64,000 bases of DNA from Mycobacterium sp. URHB0044 (GCF_000620625.1 NZ_JIAW01000004.1:219223-283222); one strand, 5' to 3'. Numbered from the stretch's first letter, positions 16,533 to 25,324 are shown. Translations and numbers: made by a program. The notes: a model not told the origin generated them from the letters alone.

Positions 16533-18074
16533 CTAGCCCTGCCGGGTCACCCGGTGGGCGATGGTCTTGGTCTCCAGGTACTGCTGAAAGCCCTCGATGC
16601 CGCACTGGCGGCCGATACCGGAGCTCTTGTACCCGCCGAACGGCGCGTCGGCGCCGTAGAACATGCCGCCGTTGACGCCGATCGACCCGGTCCGGATGCG
16701 CCGCGCGATGGCCATCCCCCGCTCCGCGGTACCCGACAGCACGGCGCCGGCCAGGCCGAAGGCGCTGTCGTTGGCGATCCGGACGGCCTCGTCGTCGTCG
16801 TCGAACGGAATCATCACCAACACCGGCCCGAAGATCTCCTCCTGCGCGATCGCCGCGGAGTTGTCGACACCGACCACCACCGTCGGCTGCACGTAGAAGC
16901 CGCCAGCCAGCTCGGGCGGGAGATCGTCGAATGCCCCTCCGCCGGTGGTGATCTCGGCACCAGCGCGACGGGCGCGTTCGCAGGCGTCGAGCACGCGCTG
17001 CTTCTGTCGCGCGCTGATGACCGGGCCGACCAGAGTCTGCGGCAGCGCAGGATCGCCGACGGGCACCATGCCGAAGGCCGCGGTCACGCCGTTCACCGCG
17101 TCGTCGAACAGCGATCGGTGGATCAGCATGCGCGTGGTCAGCGCGCATGCCTGGCCCGCGTGTACACAGACCCCGACCGCGCTTGCCACCAGCTTGCCGG
17201 GGTCGACGTCGTCGGTGACGATGAGCGCCGACTTGCCGCCGAGCTCCAGGAATGTCCGCTTCATGGTCTCGGCGCCCTGACGCACCAGCAGCTTTCCAAC
17301 GGCGGTCGAACCGGTGAACGAGATCATGTCGACCCGAGGGTCGGTCGCGAGCAGTTCCGCGACGTCGTTGTCGGGGGTCGGGACCACGTTGAGGACGCCG
17401 GCCGGGATGTCGGTGTGCTCGGCGACCAGGCGGCCCAGTCGGGTCGCGTTCCACGGCGTGTGGGGATCCGGTTTGAGGACGACGGTGTTGCCCGTCGCCA
17501 GTGCGGGTCCGAGCTTGTTGAGGATGACCTCGATCGGAAAGTTGGACGGCGTGATCGCGCCGACCACGCCGACCGGCTCCTTGACCACGCTGCGCACGTT
17601 GCGGTCGCCGAAGAGCCCGCCGCCCTCGAGCGGCCGCTCCCAGTCGAACCCGTCGATGAGTCCGGCTGGGTAGCGCAGGGATTCGGCAAGCGGCCAGTCG
17701 AGTTGGGCGGTGGTGATCGTCATGTCGGGGCAGCCGACCTCGGCGATCAGCTCCTCCCGTAGGTCGTCGCGCTCCGCCTCGATCGCCGACTGCAGTTGCT
17801 CGAGGCAGCGCTTGCGCAGCGCACGATTCGTCGACCAATCGGACTCGTCGAACGCGTGGCGCGCGGCGGCGATGGCGCGGCTCATGTCATTTGCACCGGC
17901 CGCGGCGGTCGCACCGAGCACCAAACCGGTTGCGGGGCTGACGTTGTCGAACTCCGCTCCGGAGGCCGCGGCAACCAGGTCGCCGTCGATCAGCATCCGA
18001 GACTCGGCACGTCCGGCGGCGCGGCGGCCGATCTCGACGCTGGGTGCGGCCCGCTGCTGCGCGACATCGCTCAC
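16533..18074 (-). CDS. Aldehyde dehydrogenase
   Basis: A 513-residue aldehyde dehydrogenase of the classical type. PSNFPIEVILNKLGPALATGN is split here by the NAD-site proline-asparagine pair; the general base lies in FLELGGKSAL and the nucleophile in HAGQACALTTR. The end IGRQCGIEGFQQYLETKT is usual. It converts an aldehyde to an acid with NAD(P). GTG 18074 was chosen over ATG 18080, because GGGGAG directly abuts the ATG but lies 6 bp before the GTG. It heads the operon with the mycofactocin-type SDR and starts 32 bp after the operator at 18107-18125. Confidence 0.87.
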   Translation of the reverse strand: MSDVAQQRAAPSVEIGRRAAGRAESRMLIDGDLVAAASGAEFDNVSPATGLVLGATAAAGANDMSRAIAAARHAFDESDWSTNRALRKRCLEQLQSAIEAERDDLREELIAEVGCPDMTITTAQLDWPLAESLRYPAGLIDGFDWERPLEGGGLFGDRNVRSVVKEPVGVVGAITPSNFPIEVILNKLGPALATGNTVVLKPDPHTPWNATRLGRLVAEHTDIPAGVLNVVPTPDNDVAELLATDPRVDMISFTGSTAVGKLLVRQGAETMKRTFLELGGKSALIVTDDVDPGKLVASAVGVCVHAGQACALTTRMLIHRSLFDDAVNGVTAAFGMVPVGDPALPQTLVGPVISARQKQRVLDACERARRAGAEITTGGGAFDDLPPELAGGFYVQPTVVVGVDNSAAIAQEEIFGPVLVMIPFDDDDEAVRIANDSAFGLAGAVLSGTAERGMAIARRIRTGSIGVNGGMFYGADAPFGGYKSSGIGRQCGIEGFQQYLETKTIAHRVTRQG

Positions 18075-18106
18075 GTGCATCTCCCCACACCGGCTGACGA
18101 CATATC

Positions 18107-18125
18107 AACTGTAAAGGTTACAGTA
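18107..18125. promoter_or_regulatory. Palindromic operator, copy 3 of WACTGTAA-N3-TTACAGTW
   Basis: AACTGTAAAGGTTACAGTA, one mismatch from a perfect 8-3-8 repeat, located 33 bp upstream of the aldehyde dehydrogenase start at 18074 and 13 bp past the stop of the molybdoenzyme gene. Confidence 0.78.
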
Positions 18126-18138
18126 TCGCAGTCCAGAT

Positions 18139-20313
18139 TTAGCCTCGGCCGACCTGAACCGGCACGCCGGTGAGCCACGACATCCCCGCCAACGCCTCAA
18201 CGTCGCGCGGGTCGGTCGACATCAACTGATTCACGTTGACGCCACCGGCGCGGTTGGCCAGCTGCCACCCTCCGGTGCCCTTGTGCCCCCAGCCGTGCGG
18301 AATCGCAATGGTGCCGGGAACGATGTCGGCAGTCAGTGTTACGGGCAGCGCGATCCGGCCGTGCGGCGAGCTGACTTCGACGGTGTCGCCATCGGCGATC
18401 CGGCGCTGCGCGGCATCGTCGAGATGCATCAGCGCGCGGTGGCTTCGGTCGCCGCGCATCAGCAGTGGCGCGTTGTGCATCCAGGAGTTCTCCGAGCGCG
18501 GCTCGCGCATGCCGATCATCCGCATCGGGTAGTCCGCCGGCTGACCGCGCCCCACCATGGCGGCGATCTCGGTGCTGATCTCCTCGTGCGCCAGCCGGAC
18601 CAGGCCATGCCGGTACACCACCACCTCGCCAAGGACCGATGTCCGGATGTTCGGCGCGACGACGACGCCGTGCGGATGGTGTCGGCTCAGCCGGTCGAAC
18701 GTCAGACCCCCGCGACGCAGGCCGTAGCGGTCACCGGCGTCGGAGAGCCTGATCATCCCGTCGGCCAGTCGCCGCGGATCGAGCGGGCGCCCGAACAGAC
18801 CGAGAAGCCGTCGCACGCTGCCCAGCACCGCGAATACCGGTGTGCGCAGCGCCATTCGCTGCATCAGGTCATCGATGATGTCCCATTCGGTGCGTGCCTC
18901 GCCGGGTGGCGTGACGACCGCCTCGGTGGCCTGCCGGAACGGGGTGGCCTGAAACTGCTGAAAGGTCAACGCGAAGTCGTCGCGCTCGTACATCGTGGTG
19001 ACTGGCAGCACGTAGTCGCAGTGTGCTGTCGTCTCGTTGACGTACAGATCGAGCCCGACCGCGAGGTCGACCTTCTCGAGCGCCGCTTCCAACTCCAGGC
19101 CGTTGGGTACGGAGAGCACCGGATTGCCTGCGCTGACGAAGAACGCCTTGATCTGCCGCTTGCCTGCGGTGGACATCTCCTTGGCCATCATCGCCGCAGG
19201 CTCCGCACCGATCACGGCCCGAAATCCCCCGATGCGGGTGCGCTTTCGGCGATAGGACCGACGCAGCGACGCCCCCATCACCTTCATCCCCCACCGCTCC
19301 CCTGGAATTCCGAGCGTGCCGAACACGCTGCCGCCGGGTGTGTCCAGATTGCCCGCGACCAGGTTGACGACGTCGATCAGATAGGTGGTCAGCGTGCCGT
19401 TGCGCCCGACGCACGTGCCGAGCCGCCCGTACACCGCAGCTCGCGGTGTCTGCGCCAAGTCCCGCGCCAACGCGCGAACCACCGCAGGTTCGATCCCGGT
19501 GTGCCGCTCGGTGTCTTCCGGCGTGAAGGGCGCGCACTGGCCGGCCAGCCAGTCCAGCCCGTCGGCCTGCGCTGCCACCGCCTTCCGGTCGACGAGGGCT
19601 TCGGCGAACAGGACCTGCAACAGCGACAGCAGGAAGTACGCGTCCCCATCGGGAACGATGCCCAGCCACTCGAACGCCGCCGCGGTCTCCGACCGGCGTG
19701 GATCGACGACGATCACCCGCCCGCCGCGCTTCACCACGTCCTGCATGCGGTCCTTGATCCGCGGGGCGGTGAGGAAACTGCCATGGGAGACCACCGGATT
19801 GGCACCCATCAGGACCAGGAGATCGGTGCGCATCAGGTCGGGTATCGGCACCGACGTCGGCGTTCCGTAGAGGAACTGGCTGGCGAGCAGTCGACTGCTG
19901 GTGTCCTGTGACGACGCGGTGAAGTAGTGACTGCGGCGCCCGATGCCCTTGATGAACGCCATCACGCCGATCACGTGTGAATAGCTGAACGCCGCCGGGT
20001 TGCCCATGTACCAGCCGATCGCACCGGAGCCGTGGCTGCGATGGATGGCCGTCAGTCGGGCGGCGATGTCGCTCATCGCCTCGTCCCAGGACACCGGCTC
20101 GAAACCGCCCTGCGTGCGCCGCAGCGGTGTCGTGACACGGTCCGGATCGTTCTGCACCTCGGTGAAGGCGATGCCCTTCTGACAGGCGAATCCGGCCGAC
20201 AACGGGTGGTCCTTGTCGGGCCGCAGCGCCACCAGTCGACCGTCCTCGACGGTGGCCACCATGCCGCACAGCGGCTCGCAGATGCGGCAAAAGGTGGCCC
20301 TGTGTTCGATCAC
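18139..20313 (-). CDS. Molybdopterin (bis-MGD) oxidoreductase 1
   Basis: A 724-residue DMSO-reductase-superfamily enzyme. The N-terminal 4Fe-4S ligands are C9, C12, C16 and C44. MGANPVVSHGSF, VVDPRRSETA and SAGNPVLSVPNG are cofactor-binding segments, and the C-terminal MGD domain includes VEVSSPHGRIALPV. At the molybdenum-ligand position, aligned with RVUH of FdhF and RHCM of NapA, it has SRLLAS, so L143 replaces Cys/Sec/Ser. No Tat signal is seen, so it is cytoplasmic. No electron-transfer subunit is adjacent. GTG 20313 was chosen because the upstream extension runs through the operator at 20325 and into the DUF35 gene region. Confidence 0.85.
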   Translation of the reverse strand: MIEHRATFCRICEPLCGMVATVEDGRLVALRPDKDHPLSAGFACQKGIAFTEVQNDPDRVTTPLRRTQGGFEPVSWDEAMSDIAARLTAIHRSHGSGAIGWYMGNPAAFSYSHVIGVMAFIKGIGRRSHYFTASSQDTSSRLLASQFLYGTPTSVPIPDLMRTDLLVLMGANPVVSHGSFLTAPRIKDRMQDVVKRGGRVIVVDPRRSETAAAFEWLGIVPDGDAYFLLSLLQVLFAEALVDRKAVAAQADGLDWLAGQCAPFTPEDTERHTGIEPAVVRALARDLAQTPRAAVYGRLGTCVGRNGTLTTYLIDVVNLVAGNLDTPGGSVFGTLGIPGERWGMKVMGASLRRSYRRKRTRIGGFRAVIGAEPAAMMAKEMSTAGKRQIKAFFVSAGNPVLSVPNGLELEAALEKVDLAVGLDLYVNETTAHCDYVLPVTTMYERDDFALTFQQFQATPFRQATEAVVTPPGEARTEWDIIDDLMQRMALRTPVFAVLGSVRRLLGLFGRPLDPRRLADGMIRLSDAGDRYGLRRGGLTFDRLSRHHPHGVVVAPNIRTSVLGEVVVYRHGLVRLAHEEISTEIAAMVGRGQPADYPMRMIGMREPRSENSWMHNAPLLMRGDRSHRALMHLDDAAQRRIADGDTVEVSSPHGRIALPVTLTADIVPGTIAIPHGWGHKGTGGWQLANRAGGVNVNQLMSTDPRDVEALAGMSWLTGVPVQVGRG

Positions 20314-20324
20314 GGGAACTACGT

Positions 20325-20343
20325 TACTGTAAGAGTTACAGTT
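20325..20343. promoter_or_regulatory. Palindromic operator, copy 4 of WACTGTAA-N3-TTACAGTW
   Basis: TACTGTAAGAGTTACAGTT, one mismatch from perfect, in the 64-bp gap between the divergent molybdoenzyme (start 20313) and DUF35 (start 20378) genes. Confidence 0.8.
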
Positions 20344-20377
20344 GATATGGCCTGTTGCGGACAGACGGAGGAGTTTC

Positions 20378-20791
20378 ATGCAGAAGGCGCTGGCTCCGGA
20401 CATTTCGACGTGGCCGGACGAGGCTCCCCAGTTGATCGGCAGCCAGTGCGGCGACTGCAGCGCCACCGTCTTCCCCCGACAGGCTCGTTGCCCGAAGTGC
20501 AGCAAGGCCGCGATGTCGGATCTGCTGCTGCCCCGGCGCGGCACCGTGGTGGCATGGACGACGCAGGGCTTCCCACCAGGGACGCCGTACGTCGGGCCGA
20601 TCGGCAAGGACTTCGTTCCGTTCGGCGTGGGCCTCGTTCAACTCGGTGACGTGGTGCGCGTCGAGGGCCGGCTCACCGAGAACGACCCGGAGAAGCTGAA
20701 GTTCGGCATGGAGGTCGAGCTGACCATGGTGCCCTTCGCCACGGACGCCGACGGTACCGAGATCGTCACGTTCGCCTTCCAGCCGGTTTAG
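20378..20791 (+). CDS. DUF35 zinc-ribbon/OB-fold protein
   Basis: A 137-residue two-part protein. The zinc ribbon ligands are C24, C27, C38 and C41 (CGDC and CPKC), followed by an OB-fold domain (RRGTVVAWTT to VTFAFQPV). DUF35 proteins pair with thiolase-fold partners; the best-known example is ChsH2 DUF35, which is needed by the Ltp2 retro-aldolase in steroid side-chain degradation. The thiolase-like gene starts 13 bp downstream, so a complex is very likely. The ATG at 20378 follows GGAGGAG; the longer frame from 20342 would start inside the operator. Confidence 0.86.
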   Translation: MQKALAPDISTWPDEAPQLIGSQCGDCSATVFPRQARCPKCSKAAMSDLLLPRRGTVVAWTTQGFPPGTPYVGPIGKDFVPFGVGLVQLGDVVRVEGRLTENDPEKLKFGMEVELTMVPFATDADGTEIVTFAFQPV

Positions 20792-20804
20792 ACAGGAGCC
20801 AGAC

Positions 20805-21953
20805 ATGACCCACGACGTGGCCATCATCGGCGTCGGCATCCACCCGTTCGGCCGGTTCGAGGGCAAGTCCGCCCTGGAGATGGCGGTCGATGCGATCTTC
20901 GCCGCCGTCGGCGATGCGGGCGTGGAGTGGAAGGACATCGGGGCGGCCGCGGGGGGCAGCTGGACGGTCGCCAATCCCGACGCAATCGTCGGCATGGTGG
21001 GGTTGTCCGGCATCCCGTTCACCAACGTGTTCAACGCCTGTGCCACCGCCGCCAGCGCGGCCAAGACGTGCGCCGACGGAATCCGGTTGGGCGACTATGA
21101 CATCGGCATCGCCGTCGGCCTCGACAAGCACCCGCGCGGCGCCTTCACCGAGGATCCCGCCCTGGTGGGCATGCCGCGTTGGTACGCAGAGAACGGTCAA
21201 TACCTCACCACCCAGTTCTTCGGCATGAAGGCCAACCGCTACCTGCACGAGCACGGCATCGCCCACGAGACGCTGGCCAAGGTGGCCGCCAAGAATCTCC
21301 GCAACGGCGCGTTGAACCCGAACGCCTTCCGCCGCAAGCCGATTCCCGAGGACGAGATCCTCAACGCGCCGATGCTGAACTATCCGTTGACGCAATACAT
21401 GTTCTGCGCACCCGACGAGGGCGCCGCCGCGGTGGTGATGTGTCGAGCCGACATCGCCCACCGTTACACCAGCAAGCCCGTCTACCTGCGTGCCGTCGAG
21501 ATTCGCACTCGCCGCTACGGCGCGTACGAGGTCAACACCACGTGCGCACCCGTCGACGAGGACGTCTCGCCAACGGTGTACGCGTCGCGCGCGGCGTTCG
21601 AGAAGGCAGGCATCGGTCCCGAGGACGTCGACGTAATCCAGTTGCAGGACACCGACGCCGGCGCCGAGATCATCCACATGGCCGAGGCCGGATTCTGCGC
21701 CGACGGCGATCAGGAGAAGCTGCTGGCCGACGGCGCCACCGAGATCACCGGGTCCATGCCGATCAACACCGACGGCGGGCTGATCGCCAACGGCGAGCCG
21801 ATCGGTGCGTCGGGCCTGCGACAGATCCACGAGCTGGTCCGGCAGTTGCGTGGGGAGGCAGGCGACCGCCAAGTGCCGGGAAATCCACGCGTCGGCTTCG
21901 CTCAGCTCTACGGCGCCCCCGGCACTGCCGGCGCGACCATCGTGACGCTCTGA
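20805..21953 (+). CDS. Thiolase-fold protein (lipid-transfer/retro-aldolase type)
   Basis: A 382-residue thiolase-superfamily protein. C79 in FNACATAASA occupies the nucleophile position. The other two thiolase motifs are changed: the NEAFA-type loop is replaced by QLQDTDAGAEIIHMAE and the C-terminal CxG by QLYGAPG (Y369). Loss of these with a Tyr at the C-terminal site is what is seen in Ltp-type aldol lyases, so C-C cleavage of a beta-hydroxy acyl-CoA to a ketone or aldehyde is more likely than thiolysis. This is inference. It pairs with the DUF35 gene upstream and is followed by an amidohydrolase after 26 bp. AGGAG precedes the ATG. Confidence 0.8.
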   Translation: MTHDVAIIGVGIHPFGRFEGKSALEMAVDAIFAAVGDAGVEWKDIGAAAGGSWTVANPDAIVGMVGLSGIPFTNVFNACATAASAAKTCADGIRLGDYDIGIAVGLDKHPRGAFTEDPALVGMPRWYAENGQYLTTQFFGMKANRYLHEHGIAHETLAKVAAKNLRNGALNPNAFRRKPIPEDEILNAPMLNYPLTQYMFCAPDEGAAAVVMCRADIAHRYTSKPVYLRAVEIRTRRYGAYEVNTTCAPVDEDVSPTVYASRAAFEKAGIGPEDVDVIQLQDTDAGAEIIHMAEAGFCADGDQEKLLADGATEITGSMPINTDGGLIANGEPIGASGLRQIHELVRQLRGEAGDRQVPGNPRVGFAQLYGAPGTAGATIVTL

Positions 21954-21979
21954 CCCATACCCGGACAGGGAACCCACTC

Positions 21980-23212
21980 ATGACTGAACAGTTCAGGGAC
22001 GCACCGGTTTTCGATGCCGATCAGCACATGTACGAGACGGGCGACGCCCTCATCAAGTACCTGCCCGAGCGGTACGAACGCGCCGTGCAGTACGCCCAGT
22101 TCGGCAAGCAGACCCGGATCGTGATCAACAACAAGGTCACCGACTTCATCCCGAATCCGACGTTCGAGCGGGTCGCCGCGCCAGGTGCGCACGAGAAGTT
22201 CTTCGCGGGCGAGAACACCGAAGGCCTGACGCTGCGCGAGATGCAGGGCAGGGCGATCGAGGCGCCGGCCGCCACCCGCAATCCCGAGGACCGCGTCGCC
22301 GAGCTCGACCGCCAAGGCGTCGTCGAGGCGTTGAACTATCCGACGCTCGGCAGTCTGGTGGAACACTCCAGCGCCGACGATCCACAGTTGACGCTGGCGA
22401 TCATCCACGCGCTCAACGAGTGGATTCACGAGCACTGGTCGTTCGACTACGAAGGCCGCGTGTTCACCACCCCGATCATCAACCTGTCCGAGGTCGATGC
22501 GGCCCAGCGGGAGCTCGCGTGGATTCTGGAGCGCGGCGCCAAGGTGGCGCTGATCAAGCCGGGTCCGGTCAACGGCCTGCACGGTTGGCGCTCCCCCGCG
22601 CTGCCGGAGTTCGATCCGTTCTGGCGCGACGTCGAAGCGGCCGGGTTGCCCATCGTGCTGCACGCCAGCTATCCGCCGCTCGACGACTACGTCAGCCGGT
22701 GGGAGCCGCCGCACACCCAAAGCTTCATGGCGCAGAGTGCGTTCCGGTGGATGGTGCTCGGCCACCGCGAGATCGCCGACATGATCACCAGCCTCATCTG
22801 CCACGGCACGCTCACGCGCTTCCCGAAGCTGCGGATCGCCAGCGTCGAGAACGGCAGCGGCTGGATCTTCCCGCTCTTCAACGACTTCGAAGACCTACAG
22901 AGGAAGATGCCGCAGAACTTCCCCGAGCATCCGCACGACGTGTTCCGTCGCAACATCTGGGTCAGCCCCTTCTGGGAAGGCTGCGTGTCCGACGTGGTCA
23001 CCACCGTCGGGTGGGACAAGGTGATGTTCGGCTCGGACTATCCACATCCCGAGGGGCTGGCCGAGCCGAAGGGCTTCTGGAGGTACGCCGAGGGCATGGA
23101 CGTCCGGCGGACGTATGACTTCATGGGCGACAACGCGCGGCGCTTCATGGGATTGCCCATCGCCAACCCCGATCCCAGCGCGGCACACCCACCCGCGATG
23201 GCTCGGGCCTAG
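21980..23212 (+). CDS. Amidohydrolase-superfamily TIM-barrel enzyme 1
   Basis: A 410-residue metal-dependent hydrolase or decarboxylase (amidohydrolase_2/ACMSD-like). Metal ligands are visible as FDADQH near residue 14, the histidine in VLHASYPP, and GSDYPHPEG near the end. FIPNPTFERV and NGSGWIFPLF are shared with the paralogue at 30184-31398 (FIPNPTFDPI, NGSYFVYRL). Family reactions include C-C hydrolysis and decarboxylation as well as amide or lactone hydrolysis. It is the third gene of the DUF35-thiolase operon, suggesting it works on the same CoA or ring-opened intermediate. The ATG was chosen at 21980, just after the thiolase stop. Confidence 0.83.
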   Translation: MTEQFRDAPVFDADQHMYETGDALIKYLPERYERAVQYAQFGKQTRIVINNKVTDFIPNPTFERVAAPGAHEKFFAGENTEGLTLREMQGRAIEAPAATRNPEDRVAELDRQGVVEALNYPTLGSLVEHSSADDPQLTLAIIHALNEWIHEHWSFDYEGRVFTTPIINLSEVDAAQRELAWILERGAKVALIKPGPVNGLHGWRSPALPEFDPFWRDVEAAGLPIVLHASYPPLDDYVSRWEPPHTQSFMAQSAFRWMVLGHREIADMITSLICHGTLTRFPKLRIASVENGSGWIFPLFNDFEDLQRKMPQNFPEHPHDVFRRNIWVSPFWEGCVSDVVTTVGWDKVMFGSDYPHPEGLAEPKGFWRYAEGMDVRRTYDFMGDNARRFMGLPIANPDPSAAHPPAMARA

Positions 23213-23240
23213 CCGCGCCTCGTCGGTGACCGCGGTCACA

Positions 23241-23259
23241 TTTTGGAACAGCTACAGTG
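23241..23259. promoter_or_regulatory. Degenerate match to the WACTGTAA-N3-TTACAGTW operator
   Basis: TTTTGGAACAGCTACAGTG matches the 19-bp design at about 11 of 16 arm positions. It lies 41 bp upstream of the second molybdoenzyme gene, where a fifth site of the regulon would be expected. Weak on its own. Confidence 0.3.
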
Positions 23260-23299
23260 ACGCTGCCCGCAACGCCGACGCACGGACGAGGTAACGCCG

Positions 23300-25303
23300 A
23301 TGATCCGAAAGTCGTTCTGCCGAATCTGCACGTCGGCCTGCGGCGTTCTCGTCGAGGTCGACGACGACGAACGGGTGGTCAGCGTCCGTGGCGACGTCGA
23401 CAACCCGGTGTCCCGCGGCTACACGTGCTCCAAGGGCCGCGCGATGGCGCACGGCCACCACCGTGAAGACCGGCTGCTGCACCCGAAGATGCGCAAGGAC
23501 GGCGAACTCGTCGACGTGTCATGGGACGAGGCACTCGACGACGCCGCGGCCAAGCTCCGCGCAATCATCGACGAGTCCGGACCCGACGCGGTCGGCATCT
23601 TCCTCGGCGGCGGCGGATATCTCGACAGTCCCGCGTACGCGACTCTGCAGATGATGCGCAAGGCGTTGCGCACGCGCTCGTACTACAGCGACATGTCGAT
23701 CGACACGCTGTCCAAGGTCGTCGTCGGCGAGATGATCGGGGGCTTCGCCGCCATGCCACGCCCGGACTACGGGCGCTGCCGGATGGTGATCTACGTCGGC
23801 ACCAATCCCCTTGTCTCACATGGCCACACCACGATGCTGAACAGCCCGGGCGTGCGAATGCGCGAGTTCACCACCGACGGCGAAGTGTGGGTGCTCGATC
23901 CTCGCCGCTCGGAGACCGCCGCGAAGGCGACGCGTCACCTGCCGACGAGACCCGGCACCGACTACGCGATCCTTGCCTACCTGATTCGCGAGCTGCTCGT
24001 CGACGGCGCCGACCGTGACTACCTGGCCGCGCATGCGCAGGACGTCGATGCGCTCACCGCTGCCGTCGAGCCGTTCACGTGCGAGCGGACGTCGGCCCTC
24101 AGCGGCATCCCGACAGCGGATCTGGTGGAGTTCCTCGCCGCCGTCCGCCGTGCGGGCAGGCTCTGCGTCGAGTCGGGTACGGGTGTATCGATGTCACCGG
24201 CAGCCAACGTCACCGCGTGGATGACGTGGGCGCTGATGATCGTCACCGGCTCGCTGGACCGCGAAGGCGGAGCGTGGTCCAACCCGGGATTCCTCACCCA
24301 GCTCGACAAGCGCAGGATCCCCACGGCGCCCGAGGAGGGTTTCCGCCGCCCCGGCCCCCCGAGCCGCCCCGAACTACGCACGGTGGCAGGAGAATTCGTC
24401 TGCGCGGCAATGCCCGACGAGATCGAGAGTGGCAACCTGCGCGCGCTGATCAACCTCAGCGGCAACCTCATCACCTGCATGCCGGACACCGAGCGGATCA
24501 CCGCGGCGCTGGAGAAGCTCGAGGTGTTGTTGACGGTCGAGATCGTCGACAACACCATGGTCGCGGCGTCGACGCACGCGTTACCGGCGAAGGATCAGCT
24601 CGAACGGCCCGACGTGTCGCTGGCCGTGGACATTGCGTTTCCCGAACTCGGTGCGCAGTACACGCCTGCGATGGTCGCACCGCTCGGCGAGGTGAGGTCC
24701 TACTGGTGGATCCTGGCCCAGCTCGGCAAGCGGATGGGGCTGGACTTCTTCCCCGGCGTGGACGCCGACACCGCTACCGATGACGATGTGGTGGCGCTTC
24801 TCGCCCTCAGCGGCCGGGTGCCCATCGACACGACTGGCGAGGCGCACTACACCGTCGCCGAAGACCGCGCGTTCGGCTGGCTTCAGTCCCGCGCCGACGA
24901 GTTCGGCGGCTGGCGGCTCGCGCCCCGCGTGCTGGTCGAGCAGCTCGCCCGCCTGGCACCGCCGCCCGATCTGGTGCTGATCTCCCGACGGCAGCTGCAC
25001 CACCACAATTCTCGCAAGTCGACCGGACACGACACCCCCGGCATCTACGTCAACCCGGAGGACGCTGGCACGCGCGGCTTGTCCGACGGCGACGTCGCCG
25101 TGGTTCGCAGCCGCCACGGTGAGCTCGAGGGCCACGTCAAGGTCGACCCCACTCTGGTCGCCGGTGCCATCTCGGTCCCGCACGGTTGGGAAGGCCGGTA
25201 CAACGTCAACCAGCTGACCAGCGTCGACGACATCGACGAGATCACCGGAATGCCATTGTTCTCCAACCTGCCGGTCGAGCTCGTCAAGGCCGCGGGCGGC
25301 TAG
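23300..25303 (+). CDS. Molybdopterin (bis-MGD) oxidoreductase 2
   Basis: A 667-residue DMSO-reductase-superfamily enzyme, paralogous to oxidoreductase 1. The 4Fe-4S ligands are C7, C10, C14 and C43. Cofactor segments include YVGTNPLVSHGHT, VLDPRRSETA and the C-terminal SRRQLHHHNS and DVAVVRSRHGELEGHV. At the molybdenum-ligand position the sequence is SKVVVG, so V141 replaces Cys/Sec/Ser. There is no Tat signal and no partner subunit. The gene starts 87 bp after the amidohydrolase and may be in its operon or use its own promoter. It ends in front of the hairpin at 25325-25380. Confidence 0.85.
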   Translation: MIRKSFCRICTSACGVLVEVDDDERVVSVRGDVDNPVSRGYTCSKGRAMAHGHHREDRLLHPKMRKDGELVDVSWDEALDDAAAKLRAIIDESGPDAVGIFLGGGGYLDSPAYATLQMMRKALRTRSYYSDMSIDTLSKVVVGEMIGGFAAMPRPDYGRCRMVIYVGTNPLVSHGHTTMLNSPGVRMREFTTDGEVWVLDPRRSETAAKATRHLPTRPGTDYAILAYLIRELLVDGADRDYLAAHAQDVDALTAAVEPFTCERTSALSGIPTADLVEFLAAVRRAGRLCVESGTGVSMSPAANVTAWMTWALMIVTGSLDREGGAWSNPGFLTQLDKRRIPTAPEEGFRRPGPPSRPELRTVAGEFVCAAMPDEIESGNLRALINLSGNLITCMPDTERITAALEKLEVLLTVEIVDNTMVAASTHALPAKDQLERPDVSLAVDIAFPELGAQYTPAMVAPLGEVRSYWWILAQLGKRMGLDFFPGVDADTATDDDVVALLALSGRVPIDTTGEAHYTVAEDRAFGWLQSRADEFGGWRLAPRVLVEQLARLAPPPDLVLISRRQLHHHNSRKSTGHDTPGIYVNPEDAGTRGLSDGDVAVVRSRHGELEGHVKVDPTLVAGAISVPHGWEGRYNVNQLTSVDDIDEITGMPLFSNLPVELVKAAGG

Positions 25304-25324
25304 CTGGCCTCCCACTCAGGGCGC

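Noticed and set aside
16045..17838. A 597-codon minus-strand open frame across the SDR and aldehyde dehydrogenase
   Set aside because: It runs in another frame across two real genes and is Arg-rich low-complexity sequence typical of shifted high-GC frames.
18283..19911. A 542-codon plus-strand open frame opposite molybdoenzyme 1
   Set aside because: Antisense shadow of a gene with clear cofactor motifs; the predicted protein has no recognisable domain.
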